Shown here one piece after another: positions 49,685 through 58,816 of a DNA stretch of 64,000 nucleotides; within the stretch, counting starts at the first letter, position 1; each line of letters begins with the position of its first letter. The stretch is from NCBI RefSeq assembly GCF_001513975.1, contig NZ_KQ947988.1, forward strand, positions 124,001-188,000. Reading direction: 5' to 3'. The notes below the pieces were generated by a model. That model was not told where the DNA came from and did no database searches. It saw only the letters and a list, made by a program, of their open reading frames with translations. The translations under genes and the position numbers were made by a program. This stretch comes from Streptomyces curacoi. GTDB taxonomy: Bacteria; Actinomycetota; Actinomycetes; Streptomycetales; Streptomycetaceae.

Positions 49685-50014
49685 GGTTGCTCCTAAGTGA
49701 GGGATTTTTGTCCTTAATATGCCCTTGTATGCCCCGTGGGGGCCGCGACCCGGATGCTTCGCGGACTGATCTTCCGCGCTCATCCGGTGCCGACCGCACT
49801 CATTTGATCATCCGACGCGTCTGCGCATATGTCCAGAGGGCGTCACAGGTGAGCGGCGTGAGCATCGCCACTCATGCCGATGTTTTCGATGCGTCACCAC
49901 GGATTCACCCCGGGTGCGCCCCCACCGAGTACCCCGTGAGACGATGGCCACTTCCAGGCGCCCATATGACCGCGCTGATACACGACTTACGACTCCGTAG
50001 GTACGATTTCCCGC
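49685..50014. other. 330-bp divergent promoter region between pckG and hemolysin III gene
   Basis: No gene supported. The 40 bases nearest pckG are relatively AT-rich and include CATATTAAG on the minus strand, a plausible -10 area. Confidence 0.45.
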
Positions 50015-50764
50015 ATGACTGCGCCTGCCCCCGACGCGCCCACGGACTCGCCGGCCGCCGGCCGCGGTCCCGCCGCGCCCTCCCTGCCACACCAGATCAA
50101 GCAGCAGGTCACCCAGCACATCACCGAGCCGATCAAGCCCAAGCTCCGCGGCTGGCTGCACCTGGGCATGTTCCCGGCCGTCCTGGTCGCGGGGCTGGTG
50201 CTCACCGCCCTCGCGGACTCGACCCGGGGCCGTATCGCCTGCGGGATCTATGCCCTCACGGCCTGCCTGCTGTTCGGCGTCAGCGCCCTGTACCACCGGG
50301 GCAACTGGAGCCCCCGCATGGACGGCATCCTGCGCCGGCTGGATCACGCCAACATCTTCCTGATCATCGCGGGCACCTACACCCCGCTGACGATGCTGCT
50401 CCTGCCGGACAGCAAGGGCCAGTGGCTGCTGTGGGGCATCTGGGCGGCCGCGCTGGCCGGAATAATCTTCCGGGTCTTCTGGGTGGGCGCCCCGCGCTGG
50501 CTCTACACCCCCTGCTACATCGCGATGGGCTGGGCGGCCGTCTTCTTCCTGCCGGACTTCATGCGCACCGGCGGCATCGCGGTGCTGGTCCTGGTGATCG
50601 TGGGCGGTGTCCTCTACAGCGCGGGTGGCGTGATCTACGGCATCAAGCGGCCGAACCCGTCACCGCGCTGGTTCGGCTTCCACGAGGTGTTCCACTCCTT
50701 CACGCTGGCCGCGTTCGTCGTGCACTACGTGGGGATCTCGCTGGTGGCATACCAGCACGCGTAG
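50015..50764 (+). CDS. Hemolysin III / PAQR-family membrane protein
   Basis: 249 residues with seven hydrophobic segments after a Pro/Ala-rich head. The family's conserved residues appear: SALYHR in TM2, LDHANIFLIIAGTYTP in TM3 and FHEVFHSFTLAAFVVHY in the last helices, which in PAQR relatives form a zinc site implicated in hydrolase activity. True haemolysis is not implied. Ends in an excellent terminator. Confidence 0.93.
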   Translation: MTAPAPDAPTDSPAAGRGPAAPSLPHQIKQQVTQHITEPIKPKLRGWLHLGMFPAVLVAGLVLTALADSTRGRIACGIYALTACLLFGVSALYHRGNWSPRMDGILRRLDHANIFLIIAGTYTPLTMLLLPDSKGQWLLWGIWAAALAGIIFRVFWVGAPRWLYTPCYIAMGWAAVFFLPDFMRTGGIAVLVLVIVGGVLYSAGGVIYGIKRPNPSPRWFGFHEVFHSFTLAAFVVHYVGISLVAYQHA

Positions 50765-50783
50765 CCCGCACACCACTCCGAAG

Positions 50784-50811
50784 GGCCACGGCTCCCAGCC
50801 GTGGCCTTTTT
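50784..50811 (+). terminator. Intrinsic terminator of the hemolysin III gene
   Basis: 10-bp perfect stem (50784-50793 with 50797-50806), CCC loop, then five T. Confidence 0.9.
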
Positions 50812-50844
50812 GCATGCCGGAATCGATTGACAGTCTCTATATTT

Positions 50845-50859
50845 TGAGAGCTACTCTCA
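50845..50859. promoter_or_regulatory. TGAGAG-CTA-CTCTCA operator candidate in the exporter promoter
   Basis: Perfect 6-3-6 dyad just after TTGACA (50827-50832), 28 bases before the truncated exporter frame. Placement suits repression by the TetR encoded downstream. Confidence 0.65.
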
Positions 50860-50886
50860 TTTCGGGCCGTTTAGCACTGGGGGAGG

Positions 50887-52172
50887 ATGGCGGACGCGTA
50901 CATCGTCGTCTTCGCCGCGCTGATGCTGCCCGCCGGACTGCTCGGCAGCCGCTTCGGGCGGCAGCGGATGCTGATCACCGGGCTCGGGATCTTCCTCGCC
51001 GGCTCGCTGGTCGGCGCGCTGGCCGGGAACGTCGACGCGGTGATCGCCGCGCGGGCGGTGATGGGCGTCGGAGCGGCGCTGGTGACCCCGCTCGCCCTCT
51101 CCGTCCTGCCCTCGCTGTTCGCCCCCGACGAGCGCACGAAGGCCGTCGGCATCATCGCCGCCGCCTCGGCGCTCTTCCTGGTCAACGTCCCGATGGCCGC
51201 GCTCGGCATCGCCGCCTGCGTCTTCCTGCTCCCGGAGACCAAGGACCCCGCCTCCCCCAAGGTCGACACCGTCTCCACCGCGCTCACCGCGACCGGCCTC
51301 GGCGCGCTGGTCTACGCGATCATCGAGGCGCCCACGCGCCGCTGGGGCGATGCGCTGGTGCTCGGCATGCTCGGCGCCTCCGTCGTCCTGATCGCCGCCC
51401 TGGTGCTGCGCGAACGGCGCGTCGAGCGGCCCATGCTCGACATGACGCTGCTCGCCCACCGCGGCTTCCTGTTCAACACCGTCGCCGCGACCCTGGTGAT
51501 GTTCGTGCTGTCCGGCCTGCTGTTCGTGCTGCCGCCCTACCTCCAGGCCGTCCTCGGCCACGACGCCCTCGGCACCGGCGTCGGGCTGCTGCCGATGATG
51601 GGCGGTCTCCTGGTCGCCTCGCGGACGGCCCCGCCGGTCGTCGTCCGCTTCGGTGCGCGGGCCACGGTGAGCGCGGGCCTGGTGGTGCTGGCCTTCGCCG
51701 GGCTCCTCGGCAGCCGTACGACGGTCGACTCGGGCTACGGCTTCACCGCGCTGTGACTCTCCCTCACCGGTCTCGGCTTCGGCTTCGCGCTCATCCCGGC
51801 GATGAACAACGCCCTGGGCACCCTGCCCCGCGACCGCGCCGGCCGGGGGTGCCCTCACGCCCCTGAGGCAGTGGGGGAGGCGGAGGGCTCCTGATGACGC
51901 TCCGCCAGGTCGGCGGCGCGATCGGCATCGCCCTGCTTGGCGACCTGCTCCCCGGCACCTTCCGGGACCGGCTCGACGTCACCGGGCTGCCCGCGCGGGC
52001 CGCCGACACCGCCCGGGAGTCCGTGGTCGCGGCGCACCTCGTCGCCGAGCGGACGGGCTCGGCGGAGCTGGCGGCCTCCGCGGACAGCGCGTACGTCCAC
52101 GGCATGGGTGTCGCCCTGCTGGTGCACACGCCCCCGGACATGGCTGACGCGCAGGCCGATGCCCGACAATGA
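50887..52172 (+). pseudogene. Decayed DHA2-family (14-TM) MFS drug exporter
   Basis: Recognisable DHA2 exporter with at least five lesions. The first helix (about 50 residues) is missing, though the rest starts with ATG in frame after GGGGGAGG. About 25 residues around motif C are missing near 51160-51185 (IIAAASALFLVNVP). An in-frame TGA lies at 51754 where Trp or Cys is expected. A ~40-base insertion with a frame shift lies at about 51845-51890, before MTLRQVGGAIGIALLGD. The C-terminal helix is lost after GMGVALLV. The first open part (50887-51756) could still make a 289-residue fragment. Function as an exporter is very unlikely. Confidence 0.85.
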
Positions 52173-52807
52173 CCCCCATGACACCCGCACGCCCCCTCCC
52201 CCTCGGCGACGGCCCCCAGCTGGGACTTCGTGAGCGGAAGAAGATCAAGACCCGGATGGCGATCCGCACCGCGACCTACGCCCTGATCGAGGAACAGGGC
52301 TACGACGCCACCACGGTCGAGCAGATCGCCGAGCGCGCCGAGGTGTCGCCGTCCACGGTCTTCCGCTACTTCCCCACCAAGGAGGACATCGTCCTCACGG
52401 ACGAGTACGACCCGATCCTGCTGGAGGAACTGCGCAAGCGGCCGGCGGACGAGCCGTGGATGGAGTCGCTGCGCCACGTCATGAGGCTGGCCGTCAGCAT
52501 CGGACTGGAGCAGGAGCCCGAGGCCACCCGGCTGCGGTCGCACCTCATGGTCCAGGTCCCCGCGCTGCGCTCCCGCATGCTGGAGAGCATGTCGGTCACC
52601 GGCCGGATGCTCTCCGAGGCCGTCGCCGAGCGCACCGGCCGGGAACGGGACAGCCTGGAAGCCCGGGTCTACACGATGTCCCTCATCGGCGGCCTCGCGG
52701 AGATCTCCCTGTATTGGGCCGAGAACGACTTCAAGGACGACCTCCGCGACCTCCTCGACCGCGCGCTCGACGTGATCGAGCACGGCCTCCCCGCGAAAAA
52801 CACCTGA
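52169..52807 (+). CDS. TetR-family transcriptional regulator
   Basis: 212 residues: N-terminal helix-turn-helix (GYDATTVEQIAERAEVSPSTVFRYFPTKEDIV) and a helical ligand domain of the TetR_C_17-like type. The ATG overlaps the exporter remnant's stop (ATGA), so it was part of an exporter-regulator operon. It is intact while the exporter is not. It probably binds the dyad at 50845-50859. A second ATG at 52178 is possible. Confidence 0.9.
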   Translation: MTPMTPARPLPLGDGPQLGLRERKKIKTRMAIRTATYALIEEQGYDATTVEQIAERAEVSPSTVFRYFPTKEDIVLTDEYDPILLEELRKRPADEPWMESLRHVMRLAVSIGLEQEPEATRLRSHLMVQVPALRSRMLESMSVTGRMLSEAVAERTGRERDSLEARVYTMSLIGGLAEISLYWAENDFKDDLRDLLDRALDVIEHGLPAKNT

Positions 52808-52840
52808 GGCGGGAGCCCTCGGCCGTGACATCCTGACCAG

Positions 52841-53566
52841 GTGAACGGACCCGAGATCCACGTCGAATTCGGCCCCGAACTGAGCCTGTTCCTGCCGAAC
52901 GGACGACGCGAGGGCGCGAGTGCCGTCACCACCGACGGCGTCTCGACCCTCGGCCATGTCGTGGAGTCCCTCGGCGTCCCGCTGACCGAGGTCGGCGCGC
53001 TGGTGGTGGACGGCCGTGAGGTGCCCGTGTCGCACGTCCCGGCGGCGGGCGAGTCCGTGGCCGTACGGCCCGTCGAGCGCCCCCAGCGGGTGCCCGGCGC
53101 TCCCCTGCGCTTCCTCCTCGACGTCCACCTCGGCACCCTCGCCCGCCGCCTGCGCCTGCTCGGCGTGGACACGGCGTACGAGTCGACGGACATCGGCGAC
53201 CCGGCGCTCGCCGCCCGCTCGGCCGCCGAGCAGCGGGTGATGCTGAGCCGGGACCGGGGGCTGCTGCGCCGGCGTGAGCTGTGGGCCGGCGCGTTCGTCT
53301 ACAGCACCCGGCCCGACGAGCAGCTCCGTGACGTCCTGGACCGGTTCCGTCCCGAGCTGCGTCCCTGGACGCGCTGCACGGCCTGCAACGGGCTGCTCAA
53401 GGAGGCCAGCAAGGAGGAGGTGGCCGACCAGCTGGAGGGCGGGACGCAGCGGACGTACGACGTCTTCGCGCAGTGCACCGAGTGCGGGCGGGCGTACTGG
53501 AAGGGCGCGCACCACGAGCAGCTGGTGGCCATCGTGGAGCGCGCCCTCGCCGACTACGCGAGCTGA
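52841..53566 (+). CDS. Mut7-C RNase-domain protein with ubiquitin-like N terminus
   Basis: 241 residues. The N-terminal ubiquitin-like/MoaD-type domain (LSLFLPNGRR...GVPLTEVGALVVDG) is followed by a Mut7-C domain with the PIN-like acidic residues (FLLDVHLGTLARRLRLLGVD, MLSRDRGLLRR) and a C-terminal zinc ribbon CTACN...CTECGRAYWKG. Putative ribonuclease. GTG start at 52841. Stop is 2 bases from that of the convergent glycan operon. Confidence 0.88.
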   Translation: MNGPEIHVEFGPELSLFLPNGRREGASAVTTDGVSTLGHVVESLGVPLTEVGALVVDGREVPVSHVPAAGESVAVRPVERPQRVPGAPLRFLLDVHLGTLARRLRLLGVDTAYESTDIGDPALAARSAAEQRVMLSRDRGLLRRRELWAGAFVYSTRPDEQLRDVLDRFRPELRPWTRCTACNGLLKEASKEEVADQLEGGTQRTYDVFAQCTECGRAYWKGAHHEQLVAIVERALADYAS

Positions 53567-53568
53567 GG

Positions 53569-55971
53569 CTAACGCCTGCTCACATCACCCTTGCCGCAGG
53601 CGACCCCGTCCTTGTTGCGGTCCAGCCGCAGCGGATCGTCCTTGCCGTTGACCTTCAGACGGCCGTAGTCGTTCGTCTTCAGCCAGTCGCAGCGGGACTT
53701 CGTCGTCGCCTTCACGCCCGGCGGGAAGTCCGTCGGCACGCAGACGTTGGCGGAGCCGTAGTGCCGGTCGCAGCCGGAGACGGTCGGGCTGACCTTCTGG
53801 GACGTGCGCTTCTTGCCGGGGCCGGTGACCTTGCCCTTGAGGTCGTCGGCGAAGTTGTGGACGTGCGGTGAGGCGTCCGTGGCGCTGAGGGCCTGCGGGC
53901 CCTGGAGGTGCACCCACTTCGCCACCGACGGGACCCCGTTGGCGTCGACCGCGAAGAGCATGTACCAGCCGGGCGGGGCCAGATTGGGGTTGCTCGTCAC
54001 GTTCAGGTCGACGTTGTTGCCGTCCACCGACAGCGGCAGGTCGACGAAGCGCTGGTTGGGGTCGGAGGAGTGGGTGACGGCGGCCGGGCGGATCAACTCC
54101 GCCTTGGCGATGGGCCGGTCGACGGTGATCCGCTGGGTGTCGCCGTAGCTCCACTCGGTGTCGATGAGCGATGTGATCTTCGGGCGCTCGCCCTTGAGGA
54201 GATAGGGCGGGGTGTAGACCGACACGTCGTGGTTCCAGGAGCCGTTGCCCGGGTTGTCGCCGGTGGTCATGACGCGGCCGTCGGGCAGGAGGAAGGCGGA
54301 GGAGTGGTAGCCGCGCTCCTCCGGGTCGGGCGCCACCGGGTCGAAGGTGTTGGTCGCCGGGTCGTAGAGCGACGTCTCGTAGACCGGGTTGGCCCGGTTG
54401 TGCAGCGCGCCGCCCGTCTCCAGGACCTTGCCGTCGGGCAGCAGCACGACGGAGGGGTACATCTTGCCCTGGCCGCCGGTCTGCGGGACCTTGCCGGCGC
54501 CGAGGTCGACCTGGCCCTGCGGGAGCGGCGGGCCGGCCACGTAGGACGGGTTGGGCTGCTTGAGGTCGATGACGTCGGTGAGGCGGTTCGCGTCCGGGTT
54601 GGAGTCGATGTTGCCGCCGCCGATGGTGAGGACCTTCTGGTCCTGGGCCGGGGGCAGCAGCACGCTCGCGGACTGGTCGCGCTCGTCCTTCTTCTGGAGC
54701 CCGGGGACCTGGGTGATGGTGTTGGCGTCGTAGTCGTAGATCGCCGACCCGGTGCCGGGGATGTTGTTGCCGAAGACATGGCTGCCCGAGTAGAAGAGGC
54801 GGCCGTCCTGCATCAGGATCATCGACGGGTACAGGCCCCAGTACGACCAGGTCTGCTTGACCTTCCACAGTTCGAGCCACTTCTGCTCGGCGTCCGACCA
54901 CAGTTCGGCGGCCACCGAACCGGTCGAGTCCTCCTTCAGCCCGCCGAAGGAGATCACGTCACCGTTGCCGAGGATCGTGGCCGACGGGTACCAGTGGCCG
55001 TCGTTCATGTCGTTCGTCTTGCTGTACGTCTCCGTGACCGGGTCGAAGACGTACGAGTCCTTGTAGCCCTGGTAGCCGATCGTGCCGTCGGCCGACGGAT
55101 AGCCCTTGTTGCCGCTCATTACGAGCACCCGCCCGTCGTCGAGCTGGACGTGCCCGGCGCAGAACATGTCCTTGGGCGTGGGGATCTGCTTGTACGTGCC
55201 GTTCTGCGGGTCGTAGACCGCGCTGGTGAACGTGCCCGCCGCGAACTTCTCCGGGTCGTTGCCGGAGCCGGCGATCAGCAGCACCTTGCCGTTGTGCAGG
55301 ACGACGGAGTGCATGGAGCGGACGGGGTTCTTCGTGGGCAGGACGTCCCACTTGCCGTTGGCGCACTCGTCCGCCGTGCCGGTGCACACCGGGGGCGGGA
55401 CCGGGTCGGCGACCTGTTCCATGGTGTAGTCGTCGGTGGTGGCCGAGCCGGTGCCGTAGACGGAGACGCCCCAGCTGATGCGGTCGGTGCCGACCGGGAT
55501 CTCGGGGGTGCGGACGGACGCCTGGGTCCACGTCCCCGTCATCTCCAGCGTCTTGAGGTCGGTCCAGTACTGCCAGCCCTTCGTGGTGTCGTGCCGGAAG
55601 AGCGTGACGTTGGCATCCGGTGTCGTCGTCTTGTACCAGAGGGACAGGTCGTACTGCTTGCCGACGGTCACCACCGGCGCGCAGTCGGCGGACTCGGTGA
55701 TCAGTGCCTTGCGGTCGCCGTCGACGCGGCGGGTCAGCTCGACCCTCATCGCCTTGCCGCCGGAGTGGGCGTCGGTGGTCGTGGTGAAGGTGAAGTCGTT
55801 GTCGCCCCAGCCGGACTTCTGCCAGCAGTACGGCATGTCGCCGGTGCCCGCCGTCTCGAACCCGGGGTTCTTGATGAGGTTGGCGGCGGAGGCGGACTGG
55901 GGTGAGGTGAGCAGGAGGCCTCCGGTGAGGCCCATGACGGCCAGCAGGGCCGTCGTCCGTCCGGATCTCAT
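53569..55971 (-). CDS. Secreted galactose-oxidase-like copper radical oxidase with CBM and excalibur domain
   Basis: 800 residues: signal peptide (to about 29), carbohydrate-binding module (30-190), Kelch-type beta-propeller (205-600) and DUF1929 early-set domain (600-710). A C-terminal excalibur-like motif DRNKDGVACGKG follows. C271 in DMFCAGH fits the cysteine of the Cys-Tyr cofactor; the Tyr-His partners are likely in KMYPSVVLLPDG and GYHSSAF/WNHDVSVY. It oxidises primary alcohols of sugars to aldehydes; GlxA of S. coelicolor works with CslA on tip glycan. Coupled to the GT2-GtrA gene (ATGA). Confidence 0.88.
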   Translation of the reverse strand: MRSGRTTALLAVMGLTGGLLLTSPQSASAANLIKNPGFETAGTGDMPYCWQKSGWGDNDFTFTTTTDAHSGGKAMRVELTRRVDGDRKALITESADCAPVVTVGKQYDLSLWYKTTTPDANVTLFRHDTTKGWQYWTDLKTLEMTGTWTQASVRTPEIPVGTDRISWGVSVYGTGSATTDDYTMEQVADPVPPPVCTGTADECANGKWDVLPTKNPVRSMHSVVLHNGKVLLIAGSGNDPEKFAAGTFTSAVYDPQNGTYKQIPTPKDMFCAGHVQLDDGRVLVMSGNKGYPSADGTIGYQGYKDSYVFDPVTETYSKTNDMNDGHWYPSATILGNGDVISFGGLKEDSTGSVAAELWSDAEQKWLELWKVKQTWSYWGLYPSMILMQDGRLFYSGSHVFGNNIPGTGSAIYDYDANTITQVPGLQKKDERDQSASVLLPPAQDQKVLTIGGGNIDSNPDANRLTDVIDLKQPNPSYVAGPPLPQGQVDLGAGKVPQTGGQGKMYPSVVLLPDGKVLETGGALHNRANPVYETSLYDPATNTFDPVAPDPEERGYHSSAFLLPDGRVMTTGDNPGNGSWNHDVSVYTPPYLLKGERPKITSLIDTEWSYGDTQRITVDRPIAKAELIRPAAVTHSSDPNQRFVDLPLSVDGNNVDLNVTSNPNLAPPGWYMLFAVDANGVPSVAKWVHLQGPQALSATDASPHVHNFADDLKGKVTGPGKKRTSQKVSPTVSGCDRHYGSANVCVPTDFPPGVKATTKSRCDWLKTNDYGRLKVNGKDDPLRLDRNKDGVACGKGDVSRR

Positions 55972-57170
55972 GCGGTACTCCTTGCTGAGCGGCGCTGTGT
56001 TCGTTTGCGGCCCGCGGGGCGCGGCAGATAGACCAGCGCTTCCGTACCGACGAAGCGCAGGACGAAGGTGATGACGAGGGCCAGCGCGGTGGCGGGCAGC
56101 ACCGCCAGCCCGAACTGCCCGACCAGCAGGGCGATCAGCGGGATGCGCAGCACCAGGTCGGCGTTGGCGAGCAGCGCGAACCGGACCGTGCGGTCGGCCC
56201 AGTGGCGGTGTCGACGGCGGTCGCGGAACAGCAGCTTCTCGATGAGCAGGAAGTTCCAGGCCACGCCGAACTGGTTGGCGACGATCTCCGCGGGCAGGTA
56301 GTGCAGTCCCGCCTGGGTCATCGCCCACAGGGCAGTCAGGTTCGGCACGAAGCCGGTCAGCCCGATCAGCCCGAACACCACCATCCGGGCCAGCGGATCG
56401 GCCGTACGCAGCCCGGCGAGGTGCCGCAGGAAGCGCCGCCCCTCGGCCGCCGTGGACTTGGACTCCCCCGCGAACCGCTCCTGGAACACGAACGGCACCT
56501 CGGTGACCCTGCGCGGGCGGCTGCGGACCGCCAGCTCCAGCAGGATCTTGTAGCCGAGCGGCTTGAGCGCCTCCGCGGCGATGTCGCTGCGGCGGATGGC
56601 GAAGAAGCCGCTCATCGGGTCGCTGATGCCGTGCAGCCGGCGCGGGAAGAGGGACTTGGTCAGCCAGGTCGCCGCCCGTGACACGGCCACGCGGTAGCTG
56701 CCCGCGAGCCCGGCCCGGCTGCCGCCCTTGACGTACCGGGAGGCGACGACGAGCCCGGCGTTCGCGCGTTCCCCGGTGGCGACCAGTTCCGGCACGAGGG
56801 ACGGCGGGTGCTGGCAGTCGCCGTCCATGACGACGATCCAGTCCGACCCGGCCGCCTTCATGCCCTCGACGACCGCGCCGCCGAGCCCGCCGACGGGTTC
56901 GTCCCGGTGGATGACGGTGACGGGGAACGGGCAGTCCTGCGCGGCCTCCTTGACGACCCGCGGGGTGTCGTCGGTGGAGTCGTCCACGAAGACGACCTCG
57001 CAGGGCAGCCGGGACGGCACCGATTCGGTGATCTGGTGCAGCAGCTGCCGGACGTTCGCCGACTCGTTGAAGGTCGGCACGACGATGGTGACGGCACCCG
57101 GCTCGGGGACCTCGACCGCCTGTACCGCCGGGTCGCCCAACTCCTCGGGGACGACGGACTCGTGACTCAT
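55968..57170 (-). CDS. Dolichyl-phosphate-mannose-synthase-like GT2 fused to a GtrA domain
   Basis: 400 residues. N-terminal GT-A fold (VTIVVPTFNESANV, VFVDDSTDD, MDGDCQHPP, DPMSGFFAIRR) typical of polyprenyl-phosphate glycosyl transferases, followed by a basic linker and a four-helix GtrA-like domain (265-385). Proposed to load a sugar onto polyprenyl phosphate and move it across the membrane for the next enzyme. Coupled to both neighbours by 4-base overlaps. Confidence 0.9.
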   Translation of the reverse strand: MSHESVVPEELGDPAVQAVEVPEPGAVTIVVPTFNESANVRQLLHQITESVPSRLPCEVVFVDDSTDDTPRVVKEAAQDCPFPVTVIHRDEPVGGLGGAVVEGMKAAGSDWIVVMDGDCQHPPSLVPELVATGERANAGLVVASRYVKGGSRAGLAGSYRVAVSRAATWLTKSLFPRRLHGISDPMSGFFAIRRSDIAAEALKPLGYKILLELAVRSRPRRVTEVPFVFQERFAGESKSTAAEGRRFLRHLAGLRTADPLARMVVFGLIGLTGFVPNLTALWAMTQAGLHYLPAEIVANQFGVAWNFLLIEKLLFRDRRRHRHWADRTVRFALLANADLVLRIPLIALLVGQFGLAVLPATALALVITFVLRFVGTEALVYLPRPAGRKRTQRRSARSTA

Positions 57171-58816
57171 CGAACCCCTCCCGAGGCCGCCTGGATCTGC
57201 CGGATCTCGATCCGGTCCGCACCGCTGCCGAACACCGCGACCGGCGTCGAGTGCTCCATGGCCGCCCTGACGTTGGGCAGGTCGACCGCGTCCCGCCGCA
57301 CCGTCGGCGAGGCGACGACATAGTCGAGGTCCCGCCAGCCGCCCGGCATCGTCTTCGTCACGGCCGGGTCGAGGTCGGCCTTGTAGAACCAGATGACGCC
57401 GAGCCCGGGCCTGTACCCGGCGTGCACCAGGTCCAGCCACAGCGCGTCGTCGACCAGGACCCGGGTGCCTCTCGGGTCCTCGACCTCGGTGGCCAGCCAC
57501 TTCGAGGCGGCCTGGTAGGGCGCGTTGGCGTCGGTGGTGACGGCGGTGCGGGCGCCGTCGTACCAGCGCGGGACGACATAGGCGCCTGCGGCGATCGCGA
57601 GTACGGCCGCGAGGGCGTACCGGCCGCCGGTGACGTACCGGTTCTCGGCCTCGGACCGCCGGCGCCGCAGTACGGCGTGGGCGACGGAGGCCGTTCCGCC
57701 GGCGAGGACGAGGGCGAGGAAGGGCAGCGCCTGGATGACGTACATGGCGGGCAGGTAGCCGCTGGGGCGCATGGCCACCAGGGCGAGGACCACCACCGTG
57801 CACGACGGTCCGGCCAGCGCGCGGGCGGTCACCGACCAGCGCCAGGTGACCAGGAGCAGCAGCGCGCCCGCGAGCCCGCCGACGATGAGGACACGGTCGT
57901 AGTAGAGCCACGACTGGAGCACGCCGTGGGAGCCGGAGCCCTGGTCGAGGATGAAGCCCGAACCGGGTCTGGTCATCTGGTACCTGATGCCGTCCCAGAG
58001 CGAGACGTGTCCGCTGCCCGGGAACAGCTCGCCCTTGAGCAGGGCGAACAGGGGGTAGGACAGGCCGATCAGCGCGCAGGCGGTGACGGCGCCGGTCACG
58101 GCGAATTTGCGGGTGTCGCGGTGGCTGTGCCGCCACATGGTGATGAGGACGGCCGGGAGGACGAAGAGCATCGTCTCCTTGGTCAGCACGGCCGTGGCGG
58201 CGGCGATCCCGGCCCCGAAGTGGTGCCACAGGTGGCGGCTCGGGGAGGCGGCGAGGGCGAACGCGAGGAGCGTCCACATCACCGCGAGGTTGTCGAGGAA
58301 GATCTCCCGTTGCAGGACCACCGACAGGGGCGACAGTCCGAACAGGACCATGCCGAGCCCGGCCGCCCAGCGCGGCAGGGACAGCCGCCGCCCGAGCACG
58401 TACACCAGGACCGCGCTGACCGCGCTGATGACGAGCATCGCGGCGCGCATGGTGCCGACGGTCATCGACTCGGGGCTGAGCGCGGCCGGTATCCAGGTCA
58501 GCAGGGCTATCTGGATCCAGCCGAGGGGCGGGTGGTCGTACCAGTACGTGTAGTGGGCGAGGCCCCGGCCCTCCTGGACCGCCCAGGCCTGGGCGAGGTA
58601 GGTGCCCTCGTCGTCGCTGAGGGTGGGGTAGTCGGCGATGTTCCAGCCCTGCACGGTGAGGATCGCGACCAGGAGCACGCCGCACAGGATCAGGTCGGGT
58701 CGGGACGAACGCAGCCGCTTCGGCGGGGTTGTTCGACTGGTCGAACGCGCCTCAGGCGCAGGCTGCCGCTGCGCGGGGACCTTCGGAGTGGTCACCGCGG
58801 GAAGGGTGGAGGTCAC
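57167..58816 (-). CDS. GT39/ArnT-like membrane glycosyltransferase
   Basis: 549 residues, about 11 hydrophobic segments with a periplasmic loop after TM1 bearing the acidic motif SDDEGTYLAQA and YTYWYDHPPLGW, the signature of GT-C transferases that use polyprenyl-phosphate sugars. A second exported domain (about 430-549) follows the helices. GTG start overlaps the preceding GT2 gene's stop (GTGA). It likely uses the polyprenyl-linked sugar made by the GT2-GtrA protein. Confidence 0.88.
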   Translation of the reverse strand: MTSTLPAVTTPKVPAQRQPAPEARSTSRTTPPKRLRSSRPDLILCGVLLVAILTVQGWNIADYPTLSDDEGTYLAQAWAVQEGRGLAHYTYWYDHPPLGWIQIALLTWIPAALSPESMTVGTMRAAMLVISAVSAVLVYVLGRRLSLPRWAAGLGMVLFGLSPLSVVLQREIFLDNLAVMWTLLAFALAASPSRHLWHHFGAGIAAATAVLTKETMLFVLPAVLITMWRHSHRDTRKFAVTGAVTACALIGLSYPLFALLKGELFPGSGHVSLWDGIRYQMTRPGSGFILDQGSGSHGVLQSWLYYDRVLIVGGLAGALLLLVTWRWSVTARALAGPSCTVVVLALVAMRPSGYLPAMYVIQALPFLALVLAGGTASVAHAVLRRRRSEAENRYVTGGRYALAAVLAIAAGAYVVPRWYDGARTAVTTDANAPYQAASKWLATEVEDPRGTRVLVDDALWLDLVHAGYRPGLGVIWFYKADLDPAVTKTMPGGWRDLDYVVASPTVRRDAVDLPNVRAAMEHSTPVAVFGSGADRIEIRQIQAASGGVR

